Under the pieces are notes generated by a model. It saw only the letters and a program-made list of their open reading frames with translations. It was not told the DNA's origin and searched no databases. From the NCBI GenBank assembly GCA_037501455.1, contig CM074865.1:5281001-5345000 (forward strand): 64,000 nucleotides of DNA. The letters are read 5' to 3'. The DNA is from Lantana camara (taxonomy: Eukaryota > Streptophyta > Magnoliopsida > Lamiales > Verbenaceae). Every line of letters starts with the position of its first letter. The stretch's first letter is position 1. A program made the translations under genes and the position numbers. This document shows, piece after piece, positions 11,385 through 21,476 of this stretch.

Positions 11385-11497
11385 TGACGTCATGGACGTC
11401 AGAGCTTTCTTAGTTTGTTGTATATTCGCCTTAAGTCCGCTCTCTATATAAGACGAATGAGCATCATGTTTTAGTCATTCTGAATTGAAGAAATAAA
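11385..11497 (+). promoter_or_regulatory. 35S-like pararetrovirus promoter and polyadenylation signal
   Basis: Two TGACG-type sites form an as-1-like pair (TGACGTCA at 11385-11392 and GACGTCA at 11395-11401). A TATA box TATATAAG follows at 11445-11452. An AATAAA at 11492-11497 lies soon after the expected start of transcription. Such an order is usual for caulimovirid pregenomic RNA promoters. Activity of this copy is unknown. Confidence 0.7.
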
Positions 11498-11560
11498 ATC
11501 CTATGTCTTCTTCTATCATCCAAGCTTAAAGCCTTCTTTCTAGTTCTTCAATACCCTCAA

Positions 11561-11806
11561 ATGGTTTATTATAATATACTCTTATACATCTTTAAGATTT
11601 TCTCTGTTCTTGCCAAAATGCGAAAAGTATATCTTCTTTACCAGAAAAGATATAATCAGCTCCTCAGAGAACAGGCGAAACTTGAGGCCATTGATTTGTG
11701 GTTCGGAGAATTTCAACAACAACAGAGGAGACTTGCTAGGCTCGTGATAATAAGCTATCACTTGAAATATCTCTTTGTTTGCCTTAAGAAGATAACAGTG
11801 GCATGA
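11561..11806 (+). other. Small open frame in the viral RNA leader
   Basis: An 81-codon ATG frame lies between the viral TATA box and the primer site. The product would be rich in Leu, Tyr, Gln and Arg. Leaders of this virus family usually hold short frames, so it may be only that. I see no domain. Confidence 0.25.
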
Positions 11807-11944
11807 AATCGATTTGCTACGGTCCCTGAATTTCTGTTATATGTTCTGAAGAAAAGTTGTACGTCCCGCTTAGGCAGGAAGCCGCTAGGGCTATTCTTTT
11901 CTTTTAGCATGTTTCTTAGAGATTATAGGGCTCCCAATCGGTGA

Positions 11945-11957
11945 TGGTATCAGAGCC
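11945..11957 (+). other. Primer-binding site for initiator tRNA-Met
   Basis: TGGTATCAGAGCC is complementary to the 3' end of plant initiator tRNA-Met, the primer for minus-strand DNA synthesis in caulimovirids. It lies about 500 bases after the TATA box, in the leader. Confidence 0.85.
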
Positions 11958-11998
11958 ATGTTTTTCTTAAGAGTGGGGTATCATGTGTTTAATGTGAG

Positions 11999-12024
11999 TA
12001 TGTTATAATAAATTCCTTAGAGTT
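11999..12024 (+). repeat. Right copy of 26-bp terminal direct repeat of the provirus
   Basis: It is identical to 4818-4843. After it the ATCCG-rich sequence of the hAT element resumes, marking the right junction. Confidence 0.8.
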
Positions 12025-12306
12025 AAATAATTTATCTATAAATGCATAGCTGATAATCTGATTAAAATTCGAAGATATATAGTTAAATAATTTATGTCAA
12101 ATTTTGAATAGTTGAAAATCCGATTAAAATCCAAATCCGTTCGAATCCGCCTTGTATCCGTATAAAAAGAATATTATGCGAATTCGATTTAAAAGGATAT
12201 TATCCATATCTATCCGAATTATAAACGGATAAAAATATGGTAATCATACATCCAATCCATTTGGTATCCGTTTACACCCCCATATTGAGTATTGACGCTG
12301 TTTGTC

Positions 12307-13440
12307 GGGAAAATTGCAATTTTAGTCCCATTGGATTCAAACCGTTGCAATAAAGGTCCCATTGGTTTGAAATATCCAAAACACATCCCATTGGATTCTA
12401 AAAGGTTGCAATAAAGGTCCCATTGGTTTAAAAATCCAAAATACATCCCATTTGATTCTAAAACATTGCAAGATTAGTCTCATGTTTGATCAACTAACAA
12501 AATAATTAGATGTTTCGATAGTGTAAAAGATTTTTTTTTTTTTTTTTTTTTGGGAAATCACCATTTTTTTTTTCTAAAATATTTTATTTTCACCCATATT
12601 TATTTGAATTTTTAATATTTTATTTTCCCCCATATTTCTCCTAATTTCCACCTCATTTATGTCATTTTATTAAAGATTTTTTTTAAAAAAATTAATTATT
12701 TACTTCCCTATATCTTTTGATTTCCACCAAAATTTTCTATTTTTTTTATTATGAGTATTTTTTTTTTAAAATTTCTATAATGCACTATGGATTACAATGA
12801 AATAAATAACTCCTATCGTAAGTAATTCAAAAGGAGATTTTCATTTCTCACATCAAAAGTATCATATATATATAAATGTGCCAAACAATGTTTTCATTTA
12901 TAAGGGGGAAAAAGGTAATTTTTTTAAAAAAGAACTCTTTAATAAAATGATAGAAAAATACTCTTAATAAAAATTAAAAATACTCATAACAATAAATAAA
13001 TAAATAAATAAGTCCTCTAACGAGTAATCGAAAAGAAGATTTTCATTTCTTACTTAAAAAAAATCATATAAATGTGCCAAACAATATTTTTTATTTCCTC
13101 CCCTATAAATAAAAATATCGAAAAATTCAAAGTTCTTTTTAATTTTTATTAAGAGTAATGTAGAATTTGCAAAAAAGAAAATACTCTTAATAAAAAGGTG
13201 AAATTATAAAAATAGTATCACTTTCTAAAAGCTTTGTAAAAGTGGTATAGATTTATATTCTTTTTTAGTCTTAGTGTAAGACGTGTACCTATTCAGCGTC
13301 TTTATCGTTGCTTTTGGGTGAAATTTTACTTTTGGTGTACTGTTCATCGGCATAGTTTAAAATTGGTGTAATTTCGTGGGATAGTGTAAGTTTAGTGTAA
13401 AACAGGTATGGGAAAAACGTCTTTGAAGACGTTTTTCCAG
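12307..13440. repeat. Left long terminal inverted repeat of the Mutator-like element
   Basis: The outer ~230 bases and the inner part (about 13300-13440, with GTACTGTTCATCGG and GTGGGATAGTGTAAG) match the reverse complement of 20345-20849. The middle (about 12760-13300) has no partner on the right, so this arm has gained about 550 bases of AT-rich DNA, including an internal near-duplication of a CATTTCTCACATCAAAAG-like stretch. Confidence 0.75.
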
Positions 13441-13615
13441 AAAACGTCTTCAACAGGTTTTCCGTTGACCACAGATAAGCCGCTGACTGCCAAAATATGA
13501 TGAAGACGTTTTCCGAGAAAACGTCTTTAAAGACGTTTTTCTGGAAATCTTCTTTAAAGATGTTTTCCCGGAAAACGTTTTCTTAGGAAGATTTTCTGGA
13601 AAACGTCATGATTAT
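13415..13615. repeat. Palindromic GACGTTTT motif cluster 1
   Basis: Several copies of AAAACGTCTT-x-AAGACGTTTT, each a near-perfect palindrome, are joined by CCGGAAAA-type spacers. The cluster lies just 3' of the transposase gene. Clusters 2 and 3 share the motif. Confidence 0.75.
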
Positions 13616-13828
13616 CTTCATCAGAAAATGCCATTTTCAGAGTTTCAGTCCTGGACGCGTGACCTCCTTATATAGAATGTTGTTTTTTTTTTCCGAAATA
13701 AATGTGATTTGTAAAATATCATTCAATCCAACCATAAGTTTATTATGAGTCGTAGACTGGCCAATTTTAGGTGGTCGGGTATGAAAATGTTACATTAGCA
13801 CGCAAGTTTACAAAAGTCGGAAATACGT

Positions 13829-16598
13829 TCAACGTTTATTTATTGACAGAAAGACAACCGTAGGTACACATAACAGTGAACTACAATCAACGACCACCAC
13901 GTCTTGAAGTACTTGCTCTCGCACGAGCTTGTGCACGATCCATCTCCATAGGAAATCGAGTTGTACGGCCCCGACCGGCATTCCCCTCCTCCCGCCCCGT
14001 CTCCTTGGCCTTTCTTCGTTGGTATTGACTAGGATTAGAGAAGCCTCTGGCCAGTAATCTTCATCCAATATCGGGGCGAAACCTCCCGCGTAAGTTTGAA
14101 GGTATCGTTCGATTTCGTAAAACCAGGCTACGAAGTTTGATGGCGGAATACCAAATGAAATGGCTGCCTTAATAACATGAGAACAAGGGATGCCGTGTCG
14201 CTGCCAGAAACCACATGAACATGTCTTACTGTTCAATTGGACGATATGTTTTCTCGAGCGTCCACCTGAGGCCGGATTATGGGTAATTACTTCAGCCCTG
14301 TATTCTCGTTGGTCAAACAGGCTTACCTCATGGAGGCCACAGTTCTCGATATTCATCTCGAAAATTGCCCAAGCATAATCCGTCCAGGCGTGGCAGAGTG
14401 ACTTTGTGTGCATGCCACTTTTCTGTCTGTCGACGAAGTATTGTGCCGTGCGTTTTAATGTGGCTTCAACGATTGGCACGATCGGCAACCGACGAATATT
14501 TCTAAGAACACCGTTGAAGCATTCCGACAAGTTGGTCGTCATCGTTCCGTACCGCATGCCACCATCGTGTGAGGCAGCCCACATTTCCGGTTCCAACCCG
14601 TCAAACCAGGTTATTGCTCGCAAGTCACTTGTAGCTATTCTCTTCATTATCCTGTCGTAGGTTACTTGCTCCATTGCATCCCCGGCTTCCCAACATAGAT
14701 CTTTCAAGCGTTGATCGTGACAGAACTTGTAAAAGTTGGAGCATATGTGTCGCAGGCAGTATCTGTGGCACCCAGCTGGTTCGTTGAATTCTGGAGTAGA
14801 TCGGACCCCGGATATGATCGCACGGTGTCTATCGGAGATTAGACAGACACGTCGCTCTGGTTGACAGAAGTTCTTCGCAAGGTGAAACAGAAAGAATTTC
14901 CACGATACGTCAGTCTCTTCATCCACCAAGGCATACGCCAATGGAAGTACGTTCTGATTTGCATCTACTCCCACCGCAAGCAACAGTTTGTATCGATATT
15001 TGGTGTACAAATGCGTACCATCGACACTGATAACCGGACGCATATGTCGGAGTGCATCAATGCATGGCTTGAATGCCCAGAAGACGTGTTGCAGCATGCA
15101 TGTATTTGGATCTGGAGACCTGAACTGTCTATTATGCAACCACTCGACGACAGTACCTATGATACAATAACGAGGCTTGTAAAATGGGAATATGTTCTAT
15201 GAAATAATTTTCGAAATCTATGTTTCAGAGGGTACCTGGATTCCATCTTTGAACTGCACTGAAGAACCGAGGTAATTTGGGCACAGAAGTCTCCCACGTA
15301 CCGTACTCTATGGCTCGTGCCTTTTTCAGTCCTTGCCATGCCTTCGAATATGAGACATTAATTGCGTATGTTGCGTGAACCTGAGTTTGTACGTTGCTTA
15401 CTTTGTACCCATAATCATTTTTAACGAAAGGCAGGATTAAGCTTGCTATGAATGCAGAACTCAAATTTGCATGATCGTTAGTGTTCTGGTTAGGTAGACA
15501 GTAATGCCGAGGCGACAGTTTCGTAACTCTCCAAAATCCCTTGTTTGCCTTTGCGCTGGCACGAAGTTTCCAGTTGCAATTTATGTCTTTACATTTGATT
15601 TTCCACATACGTGGTCTGCTCTCCACGACATTATATTCGCGCTTACTCCATTTAATGCAGTGATCCTTAACAGCTGCAATCACATGTGCTTTGTCTTTGA
15701 ACGTCATACCCTCCGATAATACACCCGTGTTGCGATTGTAGCATAGTTCTCCCCGGACCGTTGGCACATCGACGGAGTCAGCAACAACCTCCGGGAACAT
15801 AGCTGCCAAGTATGGACTCACAATTCTAAGAACCAGGGTTCCTGTTTCGGCCGCCACATTAGGAGTGGATGGCTGGTGCAAAGCTTCATGCATCTCATTT
15901 ATTAAGTTATCCTCCTCTTGTTCCACCTGGGTGAGGTCACCTTCTTCTTCCGAAGCAAGAAGCTCTGCAACCTCATCGTCCTCTTCTTCTTCCGAACTAG
16001 CAAGCTCTTCAGCCATAAATGAGTTACTTGTTGGATCCGGGAACTGTGAAGGCCTCAGTGATGGTGGTTGCAATTGTTGGGCGTCGACCTCAGGCATGAA
16101 AGTACTGTCGTCAGGTAATATCTCCGGGTAGTACGGAATATTCAGATCCATCGGAGGTTGAGAAGACGAAGCACCGTTGTGCTCATCAACCGTCATGGTG
16201 TTGAGACCTTGTGTTATCTCTTCTACGTAATTGAAGTTCTCATGTGAGAGCATTGAAGTGTAAGTTCCCATTTCTGGCCCATACTCCGATTGAACGTATA
16301 TGGGGACACATTCCAGACCTCTCGCCGGGTCTACGAAGTACCATAGATCTGTGTCGTTGGAAATTTCAAAGAGTTTTTCCATCGGAGGGTCTCGTGAGAT
16401 TAGACAAGCAGCTAATATTTTTAGTTTGTATAGCTCTTCATGGAGGTTGAGGCAAGCATATACTTCGGAAAGAAAATCAGAGAACGAGGAAGAGCGTGAA
16501 ATACTTAACAAACAAACGGGTGACATGGAGCAATGTATGGTGTAATTTGCCTCTCTAACATTACCACCATGATGGACCAGAAAGCCTACTGTTTCCAT
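13829..16598 (-). CDS. Mutator-like (MuDR family) transposase, two exons
   Basis: Exon 1 spans 16598-15236 and exon 2 15156-13829, joined by a 79-base GT-AG intron (15157-15235). Splicing restores one frame of 896 residues. The N-terminus is PB1-like and followed by an acidic Glu/Ser stretch. Next is the MuDR zinc-binding domain (FKDKAHVIAAVKDHC and CNWKLRAS motifs, about residues 285-370). The MULE DDE domain follows, with VDGTHL and ISDRHRAI supplying the two Asp and LSECFNG the Glu. A SWIM finger (CSCGFWQRHGIPCSH) closes the core. The enzyme would cut and insert elements bearing matching ends. The final ~70 residues look atypical. The overlapping frame ending at 13887 reads a more typical basic tail (RFPMEMDR), suggesting a one-base loss near 14045. 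Confidence 0.88.
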
Positions 16599-16799
16599 GA
16601 AGAAGAAAAGCGGGGAGAAATAGTAATGGCTTTACGAATTATTTGGGAGATTGATTGGTTTGATAGCATATTATTGGTAGCAGTATATATGCATGTACAT
16701 CTGACGAAGTTTGAAAAGTTTCGCGAGAAGGTGTCACTTTAAAGCCGCAAAAAGGTGGTCAGCCCCTTCCAGCGTCTGTTATGCTTTTAACACGTATAC

Positions 16800-16925
16800 T
16801 GAAGGCGTTTTCCAGAAAAACGTCTTTAAAGACGTTTTTAAGATGTTTTTCCGGAAATCGTCTTTAAAGACGTTTTCTGAAAAAACGTCTTCAAAGACGT
16901 TTTCCTGGAAAACGTCTTCAATAGG
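16800..16925. repeat. Palindromic GACGTTTT motif cluster 2
   Basis: At least three copies of the AAAACGTCTT/AAGACGTTTT palindrome lie between the transposase 5' end and the plant-mobile-domain 3' end. They may act in transcription of the transposase or be internal binding sites for it; both are inference. Confidence 0.75.
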
Positions 16926-17072
16926 AGATCAGAAAAAAAAACTTGCCATTTGCAGAACCCCAAAATCTAAAACAACCACCAATGTAATATTGCGTGCATT
17001 ACAAAACAGACTGTCGAATATAATAATTGAAAGCCTACCAATGACAATAACTGAAAGCCTACCAATGACATG

Positions 17073-19670
17073 CTAACAATGCCCTAAATGACCATCGGTA
17101 CCACACTCACGGGCACGTCTGCGCCGATTACCTCTTCGCACGTAGTATGCCGGTTGTTGAGTTGTAGGCACCAACTCAGTTCCCGCATCTGCATCGACAT
17201 CTTCGATCCGCTCATCAAATTGAGTCACGGGTGCTCGATGATCATACAATTGAGGCGTTAGTTGATCGATGCCATATGGATGTTGCTGACTTGCAGGGGT
17301 TGCAAACTGCTCCGGGAAATAGGGCGATTGCAAAGGGACATCTCCTTGTCCGAAGCTGTATGATGATGTGCCAAGCTGGCATGCAGAGCTCGTCTCTGCT
17401 GCCTCTACGTGTTGTTCATGGACTTGCATGTTGTCGGGCTAAAATGACTCTTCAATATTCTCCTCTGCTTGAGGTTGCTCTTCATCATTTCGCCGCACAC
17501 CTCCTCGGATCCCTCTTCGACGGCGACGGCCCACAGGTGGAGGCGGCGCATCAGGATCCGTAAATTCAGAACGGTGTACACGCTGCGTGGGTTGCGTGTC
17601 AGTTTGTGACCCAAACAACAAATGCCTTTCGTCCATCCTTATAGATTGCCGCGTCATTTCAAGCAACATTTGGGTGTCATGCATAATGTTCTGTCGGTAC
17701 GTCTGAAAAACTGTTGGATCATTGTAATCAGAAATCGTCAAAGATTGTTCCAACATTCGTGATGCTATGTCATCCTGGATATTATAAAAACAAGGTCACG
17801 ATCAGCGCATAGTCCAGTAGGAAAATATGACTTCAAATGGAAGAGAAAAAGAATGAGCAAGTAATATATCATCCTTTGACAAAATAGAAGAACTTACCAC
17901 ACCATAAGCAAAATATACATCTGGGGGATGGTAGCCCTCTAACTGCTGTACCGAACCCGGATCTGTCAACTCGTGGAGAAACAATGGTGGTGCGATCAAT
18001 TTCCTAGTTATCTGCCCATACCAATTCCAATAATCCCGATTCACGTGAACGCCAACACCATTGCTGAAACGCACTAAGGAATTTTCTTTATCATCCCATA
18101 GTTGGATGTAATTTCGGTGTATACTCAGCCATGACCTACCCACCATCCCTCTTCTCCCGGCAAAAGAGTGCAAATCATCGGTCATCCGTTGATCTACCTC
18201 CAAAGGAATGCCCTGCACGTACCCAAATTGTCGGGAAACCCTATCTGGATAATGCCACTCGACACACACCCAATTTATTAGGGGTACTCTACAATGCCAA
18301 TTTCCACTACCAACATAAGCGGGTAGCCCACCGTACTCAACTTGGCTTTCGTCATACGGCCGCCAAATAAACTACACAAATTGCAAATTAGACGATATAT
18401 TAAAATTGCAACCATGTCATCCAAATAACAACTTGTAACTAAACTATGACAATAACCTCGTTCTCCCTCATCTGGTCAAGCATCTGTCTGAATAGTTTGA
18501 CGTTGTGCGAGACAGTGTTAACCCAGCTATTATAATGCAGCCAACTGCGTGACCAAAAAATAAAAAAATATATTAAAAAAAAAACATTAAAAAAAAATTG
18601 CATCCTCACAAGTTCTAACTATATCTCACACCATGCTAAATAAGACAATTTTGATACTTACTGTGCTCCATATGGAGCCGGATGCAGCTGGCGCCCAAGT
18701 ACAATCCTTGGTCCAACATAGACCTTCTCTTCTGTCCACGTTGGAGCAAGACGTGGCATCCTACTCAGCGCCCAAACCTGCGAGAGAAGTAGATAACAAG
18801 ATTGAGCTCTATCAAAAATTGCATTCAAACAACACAGCAACGAACACAAATTTCACCTGCAACAACTGTAATGGGCCTCCTATATTCTTCTTTCCCTTTT
18901 TCGCTGCATTGCAAAGGGACCGGTATAATGACGCCAGTACGGCACTGCCCCAGCTATAGCTTCTAACCTCCTGCAGCACCGACTTCACATCCTCAACAAA
19001 AACCTCTTGCGGGTCCTCTGGGGAGGCCTTGTATCCAAGATTGAACAAGTATACCAAGGAGATAGTGTTCCCCGTGCCATCTGGCCACATCATTGTTCCC
19101 ATCATAAGCAGGATAGTGCAACGAGCCCATCGCAGTACTTCTTGATCCGAACTATGATCCCCGATTGGATGTTGTTGCATGTACTGACGGAGCTCTCTAA
19201 GTCTCAGCTTGGCACCTTCGACATTAGGGGCAAAACCTAGATGTCTTACGCAAGCATCCACCCAATCAATACTCGCACTGTCATTACCTACTACTGCTCT
19301 CCCATTAATCGGGAGGCCCCACAAATGGCGACATCCTCGAGTGTCACCGTCGCCTCCCCTACGGTCAGATGAAAGGTATGTGTCTCCGGCCTCCACCTCT
19401 CCACCAAAGCAGTGATCATAAAGTGGTCCACCTCCATCTCCCCTACTCTGTGCAACCCGTAGAATCTCATCTCATATAGAAATGCCAGGACACGATCATG
19501 CATTTCCAAATAGAAAGTACTATCATCCCTGGCGAGAACCCTGGCTTCCCATTACGCACTTGCAAGCAATCGTCCAATTCTCCCGATTTAATATCCTTTA
19601 AACTCTCACTCCGATGTGAGGCTTGCGCGTACAACACGCTAGGATTCCGAGGTCCATAGTAACGATCCAT
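17073..19670 (-). pseudogene. Plant mobile domain (MAIN-like) gene carried by the Mutator-like element
   Basis: The inferred start is an ATG at 19670, with exons about 19670-18857, 18777-18662, 18371-17898 and 17774-17439, plus a tail to 17073. Introns have GT-AG ends. The core matches the plant mobile domain: FYGLHRVGEMEVDHFMITAL, ALVERWRPETHTFHL, LWGLPINGRAV, and further on WRPYD and VEWHYPDRVSRQFG. The C-terminal tail is Arg/Gly-rich and ends GTDGHLGHC. Frame changes near 19530 and 19327 and a stop near 17440 break it. The domain is known both from nuclear proteins (MAIN, MAIL1) that guard silencing and from transposons. It lies upstream of the transposase on the same strand. Confidence 0.8.
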
Positions 19671-20244
19671 CGACAATCTACAAAGCACCAACAACCAAAA
19701 TCACATTACCACATCATTCGACAATGCACATACTTCAAATCAAAATTAACACAACTATGGATAAAAAACAATTATACATACATTTTATTCCAAATTAATA
19801 TTTTCATTACACATACGAGCATCTATTCAGTCTACGGAATAATGACGAATAGGAACTATGGAAACTACCAACCTAATATTCATTGATAGAACAATTTGTG
19901 CAAAATTTATTTGTTTTGATTTGTGCAAAATCAACAATTAACATGCTCTCTACCGATAACCATCACTCTACAATTTCAGATTCCACAAGAACAAATGACC
20001 AAGTAAAGCCAATTCTTTCACATACTCGAAATTTTAAATTCTTGCCCAAACACAAAAAAGGAAATAAAAAAGAAAAAGGAAAACAAGGAAGAACTAACCT
20101 TGATAGCAACAACACTCTAACCGAACGACCCACGTCACGGAGTTGGTCGCCGCTTGATTCCGCCGGAATTCGCCAGCTGCGTCGCCCCCTCTCTGTCTTT
20201 TTTCTACTGATAGGGTTCTCTGCAGAGAGAACCCAGAAGGCGTT

Positions 20245-20375
20245 TTTTTTTAACCGTCTTCAATTGAAGACGTTTTCCAGAAAAATTCATCAGGTTTGTA
20301 TCGGTCAGCCACTTAATTTGATCAACGGCAAACGACGATGAAGACGTTTTTCACATAAACGTCTTCAAAGACGTT
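20245..20375. repeat. Palindromic GACGTTTT motif cluster 3
   Basis: Copies of the same palindrome lie 5' of the plant-mobile-domain gene and reach into the right terminal repeat (GACGTTTTTCCCATACCC). Confidence 0.75.
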
Positions 20376-20849
20376 TTTCCCATACCCATTTTACACTAAA
20401 CTTACGCTATCCCACGAATTTACACCATTTTTACACTATACCGATGAACAGTACTCCAAAATTAAAATTTCACCTAATAAAAAGATAGAAAATTTTGATG
20501 GAAATCAAGAGATATGGGGGTGGAAATAATTAATTTTTTAAAAAAGAACTCCTTAATGAGACCGTAGAAATGGGGTGAAAAATAGGAAAAATATGAACGA
20601 AAATAAAATATTGAAACTAAGAGAAATACGAGTGAAAATAAAATATTTTATAAAAAAAAGATGATTTCCCAATAAAATAAGCAAAAAATATAGACACTTA
20701 TGAAATAGGTAATTATTTTATTAGTTAATCAAATATGGAACTAATTTTGCAATGTTTTAGAATCAAATGGGATGTATTTTGGATATTTCAAACCAATGAA
20801 CCTTTATCGCAACGGTTTGAATCTAATGGGACTAAAATTGTAATTTTCC
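20345..20849. repeat. Right long terminal inverted repeat of the Mutator-like element
   Basis: About 500 bases that match, inverted, the outer and inner parts of 12307-13440. It ends ATTTTCC at the 9-bp duplication. Confidence 0.8.
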
Positions 20850-21476
20850 CTGTTTGTCGAAGTCTCGACTCTTGAGAAAACAAAAATGGTAGACAAAAAT
20901 GGCTAAGATACAGAGGATCCTGGAATTAAACTGAAAACCCATCTTCAAGAACAACCCCTTATTATCAAAACTCCCATTTCTGATCAAATTTCTCTCATTT
21001 CTCCAGCTCTCCTGCCTCTTCACGGTAACTCTTTGGTGCAAGACTTGATTTTTACTCAATTTCTCTTCAAGGGTTTGGTTGTTTTCAACCTTATGATGCT
21101 CGACGAGGTCTTTTAAAGAGAGTTCATACGAGGATTCCGGCATGTTCTTGACCATCTCCATGAGCTCCCTCTGCCCTCTAGCAATGGCCTGTATTCTTGA
21201 ATTTGGGGATAGTAATGATCGGTGGATCTGGTGTCTGAGGAGAGGCTGAGATGGGCTCGTCGATGGGCTCGAGGCGGCGGGGCTCTTCCATAGCGGCGGC
21301 GAACATGGGCCGGAATCATCACCTTCCGGTGATTCTTGATTCTGAGGTATTGGTCTGAATTGGAGGGTGTCTTCATCATTATCATCAGCCAAGATTGTGG
21401 ATGTTTCACTGTTTTCATGATTTGTGTGATGATTGTGATCATCTTTGTGGGGGAATTGAGTTCTTGGATTGTACAT
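20832..21476 (-). CDS. Conserved uncharacterised plant protein with a replaced 3' end
   Basis: This is a 214-residue single-exon frame from an ATG at 21474-21476. The N-terminal half is low complexity (His, Asn, Asp, then Pro/Ser). The conserved block reads SPNSRIQAIARGQRELMEMV followed by NMPESSYELSLKDLVE, which I recognise from uncharacterised plant proteins. A GLFLKMGF motif follows near residue 175. The last ~35 residues are encoded by array-derived DNA (20851-20925), and the final codons and TAG stop come from the terminal repeat of the Mutator-like element. The natural C-terminus therefore appears to be lost. It may be a functional gene with a new tail or a decaying one. Confidence 0.65.
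   Translation of the reverse strand: MYNPRTQFPHKDDHNHHTNHENSETSTILADDNDEDTLQFRPIPQNQESPEGDDSGPCSPPLWKSPAASSPSTSPSQPLLRHQIHRSLLSPNSRIQAIARGQRELMEMVKNMPESSYELSLKDLVEHHKVENNQTLEEKLSKNQVLHQRVTVKRQESWRNERNLIRNGSFDNKGLFLKMGFQFNSRILCILAIFVYHFCFLKSRDFDKQGKLQF
20850..20925 (+). other. Displaced end of array unit 1, fused to single-copy DNA
   Basis: CTTGAGAAAACAAAAATGG-TAGACA matches the flank of gene C at 40307-40335. GGCTAAGATACAGAGGATCC (20903-20922) repeats a landmark also at 4211 and about 40183. Right of about 20925 the array similarity ends, so this is a rearrangement breakpoint. Confidence 0.6.

Larger units (their letters stand above)
4818..12024 (+). mobile_element. Endogenous pararetrovirus (Caulimoviridae), degraded, about one genome unit
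   Basis: In order on the plus strand it holds remnants of movement protein, coiled-coil protein, capsid with zinc knuckle, aspartic protease, reverse transcriptase and RNase H. A 35S-like promoter and an initiator tRNA-Met primer site follow. The distance between the 26-bp end repeats gives a unit of 7181 bp, within the known family range and close to petuviruses, which share this gene order; the genus is not certain. Many stops and frameshifts interrupt every gene and a MITE splits the polymerase, so the copy is non-functional as it stands. It sits in an AT-dinucleotide tract, a common integration site for such sequences. Confidence 0.85.
4345..12282. mobile_element. Non-autonomous hAT-type element carrying a pararetrovirus insertion
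   Basis: The left end reads TAGGGCCGTAAATGGATA. The right end, reverse complemented, reads TGGGGGTGTAAACGGATA. An 8-bp duplication TATTGAGT flanks both ends (4337-4344 and 12283-12290), the size made by hAT transposases. Without the provirus the element is about 730 bp, built of ATCCG-rich repeats, like its relative at 48349-49053. It has no transposase. The related flank of gene C (about 40277-40335) lacks the element and serves as an approximate empty site. Confidence 0.8.
12307..20849 (-). mobile_element. Complete Mutator-like element (8543 bp) with transposase and plant-mobile-domain gene
   Basis: The ends are GGGAAAATTGCAATTTTAG and its near-exact inverse. A 9-bp duplication CTGTTTGTC lies on both sides (12298-12306 and 20850-20858). 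The terminal inverted repeats are long. Both genes read on the minus strand, the plant-mobile-domain gene first. The flank of gene C (about 40290-40335) lacks this insertion. The cargo gene is broken; the transposase is nearly intact. Confidence 0.9.

Noticed and set aside
4818..12024. 26-bp repeat read as a target-site duplication
   Set aside because: Too long for known integration duplications and absent from the related empty hAT element; viral terminal redundancy fits better.
14190..15202. Plus-strand frames opposite the transposase
   Set aside because: Shadows of the minus-strand gene without any recognisable domain.
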